Positions 45,299 through 55,057 of a stretch of DNA of 64,000 nucleotides are shown here, piece by piece (position 1 is the first letter of the stretch; every line of letters begins with the position of its first letter). This stretch comes from Desulfobacteraceae bacterium. GTDB taxonomy: Bacteria > Desulfobacterota > Desulfobacteria > Desulfobacterales > Desulfobacteraceae. The translations under genes and the position numbers were made by a program. The notes beneath the pieces were generated by a model. It was not told the origin of the DNA, did not search any database, and saw only the letters and a program-made list of their open reading frames with translations. The stretch lies in NCBI GenBank assembly GCA_016743945.1, contig JADGFI010000007.1:124001-188000 (forward strand), read 5' to 3'.

Positions 45299-47194
45299 AT
45301 GCGCTTAAACCAACGGGTTGACCTTTATCTTGTGCTGGTAGTTGTCCTGGTTTTAATCTGCTGCCACGGGTGTAACAGGCCGGAAAATAAAGAGAGTAGC
45401 CAAAACCTTGGAACAGACAATAGGCCAGTAACCATGGTCAAAAAAGAACATGTATATGAAAAATTACCCGAAAATATTGCCTGGCTGACCAATGACGCGG
45501 ATCCTGTTTTTGCTTCTTCGGATGCCCAAAAAGGCGGAACCATCCGATCGGCGCTTCTCAGCTTTCCCATGACTTTCAGGGTGGTGGGGCCCGATTCAAA
45601 CGGATCATTTCGGGGGGCGATTCTGGACAATCAGTTGTCCTTGATCAATATCCATCCCAATACAGAAAACATTATTCCCGAACTTGCCACCCATTGGGCA
45701 TTTGGACAAGACAAAAAAACCATGTATTTCAAATTGAACCCCGCGGCAAAATGGTCCGACGGGGTGAAGGTCACGGCATGGGATTATGTGTATACACTGA
45801 CGTTTATGCGCTCTGAGCATATCATTGCCCCCTGGTACAACGATTATTACGCCAAGGAAATTGAATCGGTGAAGGTATTTGATGATTACACCATTGGGAT
45901 AACAAGTACCAAGGCGGTTCCGGACCTGCATTTGAAACTGGGAATTTCTCCCACACCCCAACATTTTTTTGATCCCCTGACACCCCAGTTTATCCAGAAT
46001 AATAATTGGGCCATTGTCCCCAATACCGGTGCCTATCAGATCCATGAATTTAAAAAAGGCCGCTTTATCAAATTTAAACGAAAAACAGACTGGTGGGCCA
46101 GGAATAACCGTTATTTTCAAAACCGATTCAATGTGGATTATGCCCTCTATACGGTAATCAGGGATTTTAATCTTCAGTGGGAGCATTTTAAAAAAGGCCG
46201 CATTGATGCATTTGGCCTGAGCCTTCCCAAGTACTGGCATGATAAAACCCAGACCAGGATTTTTGAAAACGGGTATGTGAATCGCATCTGGTTTTACAAT
46301 GATCTCCAGCGGCCTTCCCATGGAATGTGGCTCAACCAGGATAAGCAAATTTTCAAAGACAACCGGTTGCGCGAGGCTTTTGCCCATGCCATGAATGTTG
46401 AAAAGGTCATAGATAAGGTGCTCAGAGGTGACTATTCCAGGCTGGCCCAGGCCTTTGTCGGATATGGGAAATACACGGATTATACAATTACTCCCAGGAT
46501 ATATGATATTGGAAAAGTGGAGTCCCTCATGGGCAAGGCGGGTTGGAAGCGTGGCAGCGACGGTATCTGGCAAAAAGAAGGAAAGCGTTTTTCCGTGACT
46601 GTCACCTATGGGTTTGAGGAATATATGCCCAGGCTTGTGGTGCTCAAAGAAGAGGCACTAAAAGCAGGGATTGAGCTTGACCTGGAAAAATTGGATTCCA
46701 CCGCCACCTTTAAAAAAATTCTTGAAAAAAAGCATGATGTTGCCTGGATGGGCTGGAGCACCAATTCAAGACCCTCCTATTGGCAGGGGTGGCATTCTGA
46801 TAATGCTCACAAACCCCAAACCAATAATATTACCAATACCGATGACCCAAGCCTGGATGCATTGATTGACCGATACAGGGCAAGTCTGGATGAACCAGAA
46901 CGCATCCGCCTTTCTCTTTTGATTCAAAATAAAATCCATGAGGTTGCCGCCTTCGTACCCACCTTTATGATGCCCTATGTGAGGGTTGGATATTGGCGAT
47001 GGCTTTGTCTGCCGGTCTTCCACGGTACCAAATTGTCCGAAGGCCTGTTCGATCCCTTTTCTTCCACTGTGGGAGGACTTTTCTGGATTGACAAAAAAAT
47101 CCGGGAGCAAACCCTTGATGCCATGAAACAAGGAATCCGGCTTGAATCAAAAATCATTGTGGATGAGCAATTTAAAATAAAAACTGGCAATTAA
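45299..47194 (+). CDS. Oligopeptide ABC transporter substrate-binding lipoprotein
   Basis: A 631-residue extracytoplasmic solute-binding protein of family 5 (SBP_bac_5). A short signal segment ends in a Cys-rich lipobox (LICCHGC), so it is a lipoprotein. The domain holds typical segments such as WSDGVKVTAWDYVYTL and VPNTGAYQIHEFKKG. ATG 45299 with GGAGA five bases upstream is preferred over the longer frame from 45263. It is followed by an OppD-type ATPase after 27 bases. The size and long N-terminal domain resemble the larger peptide-binding proteins seen with Yej-type systems. Confidence 0.88.
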   Translation: MRLNQRVDLYLVLVVVLVLICCHGCNRPENKESSQNLGTDNRPVTMVKKEHVYEKLPENIAWLTNDADPVFASSDAQKGGTIRSALLSFPMTFRVVGPDSNGSFRGAILDNQLSLINIHPNTENIIPELATHWAFGQDKKTMYFKLNPAAKWSDGVKVTAWDYVYTLTFMRSEHIIAPWYNDYYAKEIESVKVFDDYTIGITSTKAVPDLHLKLGISPTPQHFFDPLTPQFIQNNNWAIVPNTGAYQIHEFKKGRFIKFKRKTDWWARNNRYFQNRFNVDYALYTVIRDFNLQWEHFKKGRIDAFGLSLPKYWHDKTQTRIFENGYVNRIWFYNDLQRPSHGMWLNQDKQIFKDNRLREAFAHAMNVEKVIDKVLRGDYSRLAQAFVGYGKYTDYTITPRIYDIGKVESLMGKAGWKRGSDGIWQKEGKRFSVTVTYGFEEYMPRLVVLKEEALKAGIELDLEKLDSTATFKKILEKKHDVAWMGWSTNSRPSYWQGWHSDNAHKPQTNNITNTDDPSLDALIDRYRASLDEPERIRLSLLIQNKIHEVAAFVPTFMMPYVRVGYWRWLCLPVFHGTKLSEGLFDPFSSTVGGLFWIDKKIREQTLDAMKQGIRLESKIIVDEQFKIKTGN

Positions 47195-47221
47195 AGCTGC
47201 CCATTAATTCAGGAAACCAAA

Positions 47222-48217
47222 TTGAATCAAAAAACGCCTGAAAAGAGCAAAAAAAGTATATTGCGATTGGAAAATCTTGTGGTGGCATTTGATACGGAGC
47301 TAGGACCTATCCATGCCGTGGATGACATCAGTTTTTCCATGGACCAGGGAAGTATTTTGGGAATTGCAGGCGAATCCGGATGCGGTAAATCTGTCACCGC
47401 CCTGAGTATTCTCCGCCTGCTTCCCAAACCTGTTTCCCGCATTGTTTCCGGAAAAATCTGGTTCAAGGATACAAATGTTTTGGAGCTGTCCATTGAACAA
47501 TTGCAAAAAATCCGGGGGAAAAAAATATCCATGATATTCCAGGAACCCATGACAGCTTTGAATCCGGTCCATGCAGTGGGGCGGCAGCTGGTTGAAATCT
47601 ATCAGCTTCATTTCCCTGAAATGACCCCCTCGGATATGAAAAAGGATTCAGTTCAAATGCTCGAACGAGTCGGAATTCCAGATCCTGTCCAGGTCATGAA
47701 AAAATATCCCCACCAATTGTCCGGCGGGATGCGACAGCGGGTAATGATCGCCATGGCCCTTGCCTGTGAACCGGATATCCTTATTGCGGACGAACCCACC
47801 ACAGCCCTGGATGTGACGGTTCAGGCCCAAATCTTGGATCTGATCAAAGCGCTGCAGATCCAGACGGGTATGTCTGTTATCCTGATCACCCATGATCTGG
47901 GGGTTATTGCTGAAAACTGTGACCAGGTTGTGGTGATGTATGCCGGGCGAATTGCGGAAACATCCCCTGTGCTCGATTTATTTGAAAATCCTCTGCACCC
48001 CTATACAAAGGGGTTGTTAACCTCCATTCCTTCCCGTGCAAAGGAGGCTAAAACTATTTTGCCCACTATCAAGGGAAGTGTCCCTTCTTTACTGAATATG
48101 CCAAAGGGATGTCGATTTGCAGATCGATGCCCCCTGGTTGAGGAAATTTGCCTACAGGTTTCCCCTCAGGAGCGGTCTACTGGAACCCATAGAACAGCCG
48201 CCTGCCATTTGGTTTAA
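47222..48217 (+). CDS. Oligopeptide ABC transporter ATPase, OppD type
   Basis: A 331-residue ABC ATPase with Walker A GESGCGKS, signature LSGGMRQR, Walker B LIADEPT and the H-loop ITHDLG. The C-terminal oligopeptide/dipeptide extension has a Cys set ([14 protein letters not shown]) that may bind an iron-sulfur cluster in related proteins. It starts with TTG at 47222 (AGGAAA upstream). The next ABC gene in the region is the OppF-type at 50167, with two unrelated genes between them and no permease. Confidence 0.9.
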   Translation: MNQKTPEKSKKSILRLENLVVAFDTELGPIHAVDDISFSMDQGSILGIAGESGCGKSVTALSILRLLPKPVSRIVSGKIWFKDTNVLELSIEQLQKIRGKKISMIFQEPMTALNPVHAVGRQLVEIYQLHFPEMTPSDMKKDSVQMLERVGIPDPVQVMKKYPHQLSGGMRQRVMIAMALACEPDILIADEPTTALDVTVQAQILDLIKALQIQTGMSVILITHDLGVIAENCDQVVVMYAGRIAETSPVLDLFENPLHPYTKGLLTSIPSRAKEAKTILPTIKGSVPSLLNMPKGCRFADRCPLVEEICLQVSPQERSTGTHRTAACHLV

Positions 48218-48410
48218 CGACTCAATTGTAAGAAAAAATGATTTTTTTAAAAAAAAACCTTGATTTTTAGATAAAAGCTAATAATATACAGAAGAAGTCA
48301 ATGGAGAAGGGCTTTTCAGTTTCGTTCTAAAGGATAGACCCATTTGTTGAAGTGGCAGAACCTGAGGTTTGAAACTACTATTATTCACCTAAAGTAAGGA
48401 GAGCGTCACA

Positions 48411-48611
48411 ATGGCAAATGGGATTGTAAAATGGTTTAATGATTCAAAGGGGTATGGATTTATTGAGCAAGAAGACGGCCCGGACGTATTTGTTCATCAC
48501 TCGGGCATAAATGCCTCTGGTTTTAAATCATTGAGTGAAGGAGATCGGGTTACCTTTGATGTTGAGGACGGCCAGAAGGGACCTGCGGCAGTAAATGTAA
48601 CCGTACAATAA
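48411..48611 (+). CDS. Cold-shock domain protein
   Basis: A 66-residue single-domain CspA family RNA/DNA chaperone. RNP1 (KGYGFI) and RNP2 (VFVHH) are intact. AAGGAG stands eight bases before the ATG. A 193-base leader precedes it, a length usual for cold-shock genes whose 5' RNA folds with temperature. A terminator follows at 48637-48680. Cold dependence is not shown by the sequence. Confidence 0.94.
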   Translation: MANGIVKWFNDSKGYGFIEQEDGPDVFVHHSGINASGFKSLSEGDRVTFDVEDGQKGPAAVNVTVQ

Positions 48612-48636
48612 GAAAAATTTCATAGAGTATTTTATA

Positions 48637-48680
48637 AGAAAGGGTTTTGTTTAGTGTTAGACTAACAAAACCCTTTTCTT
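48637..48680. terminator. Bidirectional terminator between csp and dadA-like gene
   Basis: AAGAAAGGGTTTTGTT...and AACAAAACCCTTTTCTT pair through about 15 bases with one bulge and a short loop. T tracts leave the stem on both strands, so it can end both convergent genes. Confidence 0.75.
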
Positions 48681-48685
48681 GTAGG

Positions 48686-49933
48686 CTAAAAACGGTCAAG
48701 GCCAAAGGGGCGAATATTGATCTCGGGGGTCTTGTCGTATATCAGGTCCGCCACAATCTTTCCGGTTCCCGTTGCCAGGGTCAATCCCAGCATGCCGTGG
48801 CCCGTCGCAATGACCAGGTTTTCCTGGGCGGGCGAGCGGTCTATGATGGGCATATCATCGTAGGTCATAGGCCTCAAGCCCGTCCATTCCTCAATGACCG
48901 GATGCCCTGTCGGATCCTTCATGTATTGGGTCGCACCCTTGACAAGCTTTGCCAGGCGTTTCGTGTTTAAGGTGGTGCTGTATCCTGAAAATTCCATGGT
49001 GCCGCCCAAGCGGTATCCACTTTTCCAGGGGGTGACCACCATGTTTTTTTCGTAGAGAACACAGGGCATCCCCGGACATATCCCGGGTCTTTCCATGGTT
49101 ATGCTATATCCTTTTCCGGGCTGAACCGGCAGGTGAAGCCCCAGTTGTTTGGCTGTCTGGGGCGCCCAGGCCCCCGTGGCCAGGATAAAGGCATCTGCCG
49201 CAAATTTTCCTTGTACCGTATTCACATGGGTAATGGTCTTGCCACAAATTTCAAAATTAAGCAGTTTTGCATGTTCTTCGATAATCAGACCGCGTCGGGT
49301 CAGGTGTTGTCTCCAAGCGGTCATGAGCATGTCCGGCCTTAAATGCAAGTCAACTTCACTATGCCAGCCACCGGCAATACTCGGTTTCAAAGCCGGTTCC
49401 AGCGCCAGTATCTCGTCACGTTCAAGGGGGGTGTACTCCATTCCATATGCTTCAAGAAAGACGTTTTTTCCCGGCAGATTGTTCAGGCTTCTGGGATCGT
49501 TGCAAACGGTTAAAGTGCCTGTTCGTTCAAAATCACACCCAAGATCTGGATGTTCCAACAGCCGTTCCAACAGGCCGGTGGAATACCTAAGTATTTCATA
49601 TTTGTCCGTTGCTGCCTGGCGCATGAGGCCCGGGCGGCATCGGGCGGCAAATTTTATTAACCAGGTCAGCAGCGTTGTGTCCAGAGCGGGTTTGATATAA
49701 AGGGGGGAGGTGCCGCAAAAGGCCCGGTAAATTTCATGGCTGATAGTTCCCGGTGCACACAGGGGGATCACGTCTGTAAAATAGAGCAGGCCGCAGTTGC
49801 CATGGGAGGCTCCCTCACCAATCCCATCCCGTTCAATGATTCTGACCCTTGCACCTTGTTCAAGCAAATAGTGCGCACAGGCAAGGCCGATGACACCTCC
49901 GCCGATGATGATGACTTCTTTTTTTGATTCCAT
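48686..49933 (-). CDS. D-amino-acid dehydrogenase-like FAD oxidoreductase
   Basis: A 415-residue member of the DAO family, closest in layout to the DadA small subunit. The FAD-binding GGGVIGLACAHYLLEQGARV is at the N-terminus (about 8-27), with GNCGLL, the ATGAWAPQ segment and the C-terminal TGLRPMTYDDMPIID and GHGMLGLTLA. The enzyme would oxidise D-amino acids and pass electrons to the membrane. It sits on the opposite strand inside the peptide-transport region. Substrate range is not readable from the sequence. Confidence 0.87.
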   Translation of the reverse strand: MESKKEVIIIGGGVIGLACAHYLLEQGARVRIIERDGIGEGASHGNCGLLYFTDVIPLCAPGTISHEIYRAFCGTSPLYIKPALDTTLLTWLIKFAARCRPGLMRQAATDKYEILRYSTGLLERLLEHPDLGCDFERTGTLTVCNDPRSLNNLPGKNVFLEAYGMEYTPLERDEILALEPALKPSIAGGWHSEVDLHLRPDMLMTAWRQHLTRRGLIIEEHAKLLNFEICGKTITHVNTVQGKFAADAFILATGAWAPQTAKQLGLHLPVQPGKGYSITMERPGICPGMPCVLYEKNMVVTPWKSGYRLGGTMEFSGYSTTLNTKRLAKLVKGATQYMKDPTGHPVIEEWTGLRPMTYDDMPIIDRSPAQENLVIATGHGMLGLTLATGTGKIVADLIYDKTPEINIRPFGLDRF

Positions 49934-50166
49934 AGGCGGTATATCCTTAAAGGCCGTTAAATAACCCTGGCAGGTTATAAAAAATAAGGATCACCTTATG
50001 ATTGTTCGATTAAGAATTCAATTAAAAAATTATCAGGGATCCGAATATTGTGAACCCCGTCCGGTTATTTGTTTTTTTACGGGACGGAACATGGTATATA
50101 ACCCCTTGTTTTTGGGTGAGAACACCGTAATTGATCAATGACAAGGAAATCGGACAAGGAAATTGC

Positions 50167-51132
50167 ATGCCCCTTATAGAGGTTAGAAATTTAAAAAAAT
50201 ATTTTCCGGTAACCGGCGGGGTGTTCCTTCGCCGTACCGGATGGGTATATGCGGTGGATGATGTTTCCTTTACGGTGAACAAAGGAGAGACCCTCGGGAT
50301 CGTGGGCGAATCCGGCTGTGGTAAAACCACTTTGGGACGGTGTATCATGGGGATGTATGATTTTACCCATGGTGAAGTGCTCGCCTGCAACCAACGGGTT
50401 TCCCGACTCAATTCAACCCAGAGGCGGGAACTTGCCTTAAACCTCCAGATGATTTTTCAGGATCCCTTTGAGTCCCTGGACCCCCGGCAGACCGTGGGAC
50501 AGATTCTGGAGGAAAAATATCGAATCCATGGCCGGGCAGGTAGAGACCTTGATGCTGTTATTGGCAAATTAATAGAACAGGTTGGGCTTTTACCCGATGC
50601 CCTGTCAAAATACCCCCATGAGTTTTCCGGTGGACAGCGCCAGAGAATCGGTATTGCCCGGGCCATCAGTATGGAACCTGATATCATCGTGTGTGATGAA
50701 CCCGTATCTGCCCTGGATGTTTCTGTCCAGTCCAAGATTTTAAATCTTTTGCTTGAACTCCAGGAAAGAATGGGTTTGACCTATATTTTTATTTCCCATG
50801 ATTTGTCGGTTGTTCGGCATATTTCAGATCGGATAGCTGTGATGTATCTGGGTAAAATTGTCGAAATCGGTGAAGCACAAACCATATATAACCACGCCTG
50901 CCACCCCTACACAAAAGCCTTGTTGTCTGCTATTCCGTTTCCTGACCCAAGATCAGGTAAAGACCGGATCATCTTAAAGGGGGAGGTGCCTTCTGTTGAA
51001 AATCCTCCTCCTGGATGTCGCTTCAATACCCGGTGCAGCCATGCACAAGATATTTGCAGGCAAACAGAACCCCCTTTTTTTGTCAATAAAACCGACCCCT
51101 CCCATTTGACGGCCTGCCACTTTTTTTCATGA
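50167..51132 (+). CDS. Oligopeptide ABC transporter ATPase, OppF type
   Basis: A 321-residue ABC ATPase with Walker A GESGCGKT, signature FSGGQRQR, Walker [12 protein letters not shown] and H-loop ISHDLS. The C-terminal oligopeptide extension ([14 protein letters not shown]) is also present. ATG 50167 with AAGGA is preferred over a TTG at 50131. Together with the 47222 gene it supplies the two ATPases of a peptide importer, but 1.9 kb with two unrelated genes separates them and the two permease genes are missing. Confidence 0.9.
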   Translation: MPLIEVRNLKKYFPVTGGVFLRRTGWVYAVDDVSFTVNKGETLGIVGESGCGKTTLGRCIMGMYDFTHGEVLACNQRVSRLNSTQRRELALNLQMIFQDPFESLDPRQTVGQILEEKYRIHGRAGRDLDAVIGKLIEQVGLLPDALSKYPHEFSGGQRQRIGIARAISMEPDIIVCDEPVSALDVSVQSKILNLLLELQERMGLTYIFISHDLSVVRHISDRIAVMYLGKIVEIGEAQTIYNHACHPYTKALLSAIPFPDPRSGKDRIILKGEVPSVENPPPGCRFNTRCSHAQDICRQTEPPFFVNKTDPSHLTACHFFS

Positions 51133-51237
51133 AAGAATTGCCAACCAAATTGACTTGCGAAAAAATGCCTGGAATGTTAAAGTTCCGCGCTTATTGGAAA
51201 AGCGGTTTTTAAACATAAATTTAAGGGGAAGGCTTGT

Positions 51238-51936
51238 ATGTCAGGTCTGTATCGAATTCAAATTTTTATTTTTTTCCTGTGCGGGCTGTTTTTATTCGGA
51301 ACTTGTGGCTGCACGGAAGCTCCCGATATCCCCGGGCCGGATTACCTGATAAAGACAGGAACAATTTCCCTCCTTCCAGAGGAATTTGCCGAGGAACTTG
51401 ATCTGAAACTTTCCGCCTATCCCTATGATTTTAAAAAAAATTCAGTGGAATATAATAAACTGATATTTGATCTTGTTTTTGTTTTGTCCGAAAAAAGCAT
51501 CCTGCTTGCGGCTGCCCAGGTTGGCGGGATACAGGTTAGCGATTCGGAACTTATGGCCAAAGAAACGTTTTACCGGGAAGACTATCCCGAAGACAGTTTT
51601 GAGCAAATGCTGTTGGAAAATGCCATCTCATACACCTATTGGAAAAAAAACCTGAAACGCAATCTGATCATCGACAAATTTATCCAACGAGAGCTCAAGG
51701 ACAAAGTTGAAATTTTATCCGAGGATGTTGTCTCATTTTACAACCGGCATCTTCGCCAGGATGTTGTTTCAGATGAAAAAAAACTGGTTTCACAGCTTCG
51801 TTTGGAAAAAAGCCAGGAATCCTATGATGAATGGATCATGGGGTTGAAAAAACAATATCCAGTGGATATCAATAAAAAAGCCCTGACCCTGTTTTTAATA
51901 GAGATGGAAAATAATAAAGGACAGATAAATGATTAA
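51238..51936 (+). CDS. SurA N-domain-like lipoprotein
   Basis: A 232-residue lipoprotein (lipobox LFGTCGC, Cys near 22-24). The body is helical and resembles the chaperone part of SurA-type proteins (EYNKLIFDLVFVLSEKSILLAAAQ, ISDSELM-like spacing, SFEQMLLENAISYTYWKKNLKRNLIIDKFIQREL), but no parvulin domain is present. Its end overlaps the following SurA-like gene by eight bases, so the two are co-translated and probably act together on outer-membrane proteins. The family call is moderate. Confidence 0.7.
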   Translation: MSGLYRIQIFIFFLCGLFLFGTCGCTEAPDIPGPDYLIKTGTISLLPEEFAEELDLKLSAYPYDFKKNSVEYNKLIFDLVFVLSEKSILLAAAQVGGIQVSDSELMAKETFYREDYPEDSFEQMLLENAISYTYWKKNLKRNLIIDKFIQRELKDKVEILSEDVVSFYNRHLRQDVVSDEKKLVSQLRLEKSQESYDEWIMGLKKQYPVDINKKALTLFLIEMENNKGQIND

Positions 51937-52864
51937 AAAGACCCTCCTGTGTATCCTGTTGACACTGGCCATTGGAATTTGCGCAATTGCTTCTGCTGAA
52001 GTTGTGGATCGTATTGTGGCGGTTGTCAACGATGAGATCATCACCTTAAATGATCTCAACAAGGCCACACTCCCTTATAAACGCAATATTAGCGCCTCGG
52101 CAAATTCCGGTGAAAAAAAACAAGAATTAATCAAAACCCTTGAAAAGGATGTGCTTCGACAATTGATTGACCGGTCTCTTAGCTCCCAGGAAGCGGTTAA
52201 ATATAATATTAAAGTGTCCAAGGAAGATGTCGATTCTGCCATCAATAATTTCATGGCATCCAATAAAATGGACCCTGAAGGGCTTGAGGCGGCCCTGGCG
52301 GCTGATGGGCTTCTTTTAAAGGATTACCGAAAAAAAATGAAGGGAGAAATTCTTCAATCCCGGCTGATCAGCAGGGCAGTCCGGTCCCAGGTTATTATTA
52401 CGGACTCTGACATTAAAACATATTATCAGTCCCATGGGGATGCCTTTACAGGGATAAAAAAATATCATTTACGAAATATCCTCATGGACGATGAAGCCGA
52501 TCTTGCGGCAGTTGAACAAAGAATAGGAAAATCGATCTCCTTTGATCAATTGGCCAGGGAAAATTCCATTGCCAATAACGCAGCAGACGGCGGTGATCTG
52601 GGGGTCTTTGATATTAATAATTTTAGTGAAGAGATCAAAACAAGTTTGCAGACCCTGGAAAAAGGAGATCATACCCCTGTTCTATTTGTGGGCCAGGGAT
52701 ACCAGATTCTTTTTGTGGAGGATATTCTTATGGAAGGAAATAAAACCTTTGACCAGGCCCGTGATCAGATCGAGAATATTTTATACAAAGAGCAGGCGGA
52801 AAAACGGTTTAAAGAGTGGATTGAGTCTTTAAAGGAAAATGCCCATATTAAAAATATGCTTTGA
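51929..52864 (+). CDS. SurA-like periplasmic peptidyl-prolyl isomerase
   Basis: A 311-residue exported protein. A signal peptide of about 22 residues (cleavage near ASA) is followed by VVDRIVAVVNDEIITLNDL, which is the SurA N-terminal start. The chaperone domain follows (to about 165), then a single parvulin domain (about 170-285; YHLRNILMDDEAD, FDQLARENSIANNAADGGDLG). E. coli SurA has two parvulin domains, so this is the short type. It assists folding of outer-membrane proteins. It is coupled to the preceding lipoprotein gene. Confidence 0.88.
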   Translation: MIKKTLLCILLTLAIGICAIASAEVVDRIVAVVNDEIITLNDLNKATLPYKRNISASANSGEKKQELIKTLEKDVLRQLIDRSLSSQEAVKYNIKVSKEDVDSAINNFMASNKMDPEGLEAALAADGLLLKDYRKKMKGEILQSRLISRAVRSQVIITDSDIKTYYQSHGDAFTGIKKYHLRNILMDDEADLAAVEQRIGKSISFDQLARENSIANNAADGGDLGVFDINNFSEEIKTSLQTLEKGDHTPVLFVGQGYQILFVEDILMEGNKTFDQARDQIENILYKEQAEKRFKEWIESLKENAHIKNML

Positions 52865-52898
52865 TTCATGACCAGAATCCACCTAGCAGGGGAAAACA

Positions 52899-54263
52899 AT
52901 GCGAAATGAACAGATACTGATCTTGACGGTCAGCATAAAAAGATTATTGCGCCGCGGGGCAACCAAGCAATTGATAAATATTATCAACAAGACCCATATG
53001 GCGGACCTTTCCATTGTTTTTGATGAGCTTTCAAGCCTGAATCGACAAAAATTGTTCCAGCTCATCAAGGATCCGGAACAAATTGGGATCCTTTTTTCAA
53101 AGTTAGACGAACCCATTTTCCTTGAATTTGTCAAAAATACCGAGATAGAGCGATTGGTGGTAATTTTTAATCACCTGCCCTCGGATGATGCAGCCGAGCT
53201 GCTGGGTCTTTTAGATGAAGAATTATCCGACCAGATTCTTGCCAAAATGCAGAAGGAAGAGTCTGACAATGTTGAGCAGTTGATGAGTTATGGAGAGGAT
53301 ACGGCCGGCAGTCTCATGGTTACCGATTTTATCGCCCTGGAAGAAGATGTCACTGCCAAACAGGTCATTGAATCCTTGCAGCATCAGTATCTGGATGTTG
53401 AAATGCCCTTTTACATCTATGTGGTTGACAGCTATGGCAAGCTTGTGGGGGTCAGTTCCCTGAGGCAGCTTGTGGTGGTTCATCCGGAAAAGCCCTTAAA
53501 AGATTTTATGGCCACCGACCTTGTCTGCGCAAAAACCTATACCGACAGGGAAGAAGTGGCCCGGCTGGTATCCCGCTATGATTACCTGGCCGTACCGGTT
53601 GTGGATGATGACAATCGAATCGTGGGCATTGTGACGGTGGATGATGTCATTGACATTCTCCATGAAGCGGCGACTGAAGATATGTTGAAAATGGCAGGTG
53701 TTGGCGATGAATATGTGGAAACCCAGACCATTGTCAAGGGAACAAGGATCCGGCTTCCCTGGTTGTTTGCCAGTTGCCTTGGCGGGGTGGCCGCCTTTTT
53801 TATCATTGGTGGGTTTGAAGATTCCCTGATAAAATTTACCGGTCTTGCCGCCTTTATTCCTGTTATCATGGGCATGGGGGGGAATATCGGTACCCAGAGC
53901 TCCACCATTGTGGTCCGGGGGATTGCCATGGGCCGGATCAATCTCCAGGATTTTTCCCGGGTGGTATCCAAGGAACTTGCCGTGGGATGTATTCTCGGGG
54001 TGACCTATGGCACTTTGATAGGAATTGTGGCAAAAGTGGCCTATGTCGATGAACCCTTTTCCTGGGCACTGTCCCTTGCCGTGGGCCTTGCCATTCTGGT
54101 GTCCATGTCGGTGGCAGCTCTTGTCGGGTCTGCCGTTCCCTTGATTTTCGAGCGATTCCACATAGATCCAGCTGTTGCCACCGGTCCCTTTGTGACCACT
54201 TCCATTGATATTGTCAGTGTGTATTGTTATTTTACGATCGCAAAATTGCTGCTGGGTATATAG
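52899..54263 (+). CDS. mgtE: Magnesium transporter MgtE
   Basis: A 454-residue protein with the MgtE N-terminal helical domain (about 25-130; HLPSDDAAELLGLL), a CBS pair (about 135-260; VVVHPEKPLKDF, GIVTVDDVIDIL) and a five-helix pore domain with the signature MGGNIGTQSSTIVVRG (about 325-340). The CBS and N domains sense cytoplasmic magnesium in the family. GGGGA precedes the ATG. It is followed eight bases later by recO. Confidence 0.93.
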   Translation: MRNEQILILTVSIKRLLRRGATKQLINIINKTHMADLSIVFDELSSLNRQKLFQLIKDPEQIGILFSKLDEPIFLEFVKNTEIERLVVIFNHLPSDDAAELLGLLDEELSDQILAKMQKEESDNVEQLMSYGEDTAGSLMVTDFIALEEDVTAKQVIESLQHQYLDVEMPFYIYVVDSYGKLVGVSSLRQLVVVHPEKPLKDFMATDLVCAKTYTDREEVARLVSRYDYLAVPVVDDDNRIVGIVTVDDVIDILHEAATEDMLKMAGVGDEYVETQTIVKGTRIRLPWLFASCLGGVAAFFIIGGFEDSLIKFTGLAAFIPVIMGMGGNIGTQSSTIVVRGIAMGRINLQDFSRVVSKELAVGCILGVTYGTLIGIVAKVAYVDEPFSWALSLAVGLAILVSMSVAALVGSAVPLIFERFHIDPAVATGPFVTTSIDIVSVYCYFTIAKLLLGI

Positions 54264-54271
54264 GGCTGCCC

Positions 54272-55057
54272 ATGACAGATTTTTGTACAGATGCCATTTT
54301 ATTACGGAAAATTGAATACGGGGATCATGATTATATCATCACCTTTTTGACCCGGTCCCGGGGCAAAATTTGTGTGATTGCCAAAAATGCCAAAAAAAGT
54401 GTAAAACGGTTTTCCGGCGCCCTGGACCTATTTTCCGTCAACCATATCCAGTGTACCTTTCCCAAAAAGAATAAAGATGCTTTGACCATTCTTGCCCAGA
54501 CCGACCTTGAAAACGGGTTTGCCAATATTCGGTATGATGTTTTTAAAACCACCTATGCCTGTTATTGGGTTGAACTGATTTATCTCTGGCTGGAAGAGGG
54601 AAAAAAACAGACACTATTGTATGACCTGCTTTTTTTTGTTCTGGATATGCTCAACCAGTCTGATATCCGAATGGAGGTCCTAAGTCTTTTGTTCCAGATT
54701 CGATTCATGGCGATATCCGGGTTTAGCCCCCGCCTTGAGGCCTGTGGGAACTGCAGCACCCTGGTGGATGATATTCACCAAAAAAATGTTTACTTCGATT
54801 TTAAGGAAGGCGGTATTATTTGCGGCAATTGCCTGAAAAATAAACCAGGGTCAGGACATGGCATGGGCGTGTCTAAGGGGACCTTAAAGCAGCTTGTCTG
54901 GATCAATACGGCTGATATCCAAAGGGCAGACCGGATTAAATCTGGCCTTTTTGCCATCAAGGAAGGCCAAATCCTCCTGGAATCTTTTATCCCCTTTCAC
55001 ATCAATAGGGAATTCAAGAGTTTGAAATTTTTAAGACAATTGAGACGGGAACGATGA
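54272..55057 (+). CDS. recO: DNA repair protein RecO
   Basis: A 261-residue protein with an N-terminal OB-fold (TDAILLRKIEYGDHDYIITFLTR, KNAKKSVKRFSGAL), a helical middle and a zinc finger of four Cys (CGNC ... CGNC, about residues 152-190). RecO loads RecA with RecR on gapped DNA. The longer frame from 54224 lies inside mgtE; ATG 54272 gives the usual N-terminus. The stop overlaps the GHMP kinase start in an ATGA. Confidence 0.9.
   Translation: MTDFCTDAILLRKIEYGDHDYIITFLTRSRGKICVIAKNAKKSVKRFSGALDLFSVNHIQCTFPKKNKDALTILAQTDLENGFANIRYDVFKTTYACYWVELIYLWLEEGKKQTLLYDLLFFVLDMLNQSDIRMEVLSLLFQIRFMAISGFSPRLEACGNCSTLVDDIHQKNVYFDFKEGGIICGNCLKNKPGSGHGMGVSKGTLKQLVWINTADIQRADRIKSGLFAIKEGQILLESFIPFHINREFKSLKFLRQLRRER

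Noticed and set aside
45605..46573. Minus-strand frame of 322 aa
   Set aside because: It is antisense to the peptide-binding protein gene and has no recognisable domain or start signal.
53496..54161. Minus-strand frame of 221 aa
   Set aside because: It is antisense to the CBS and pore domains of mgtE, a clear gene.
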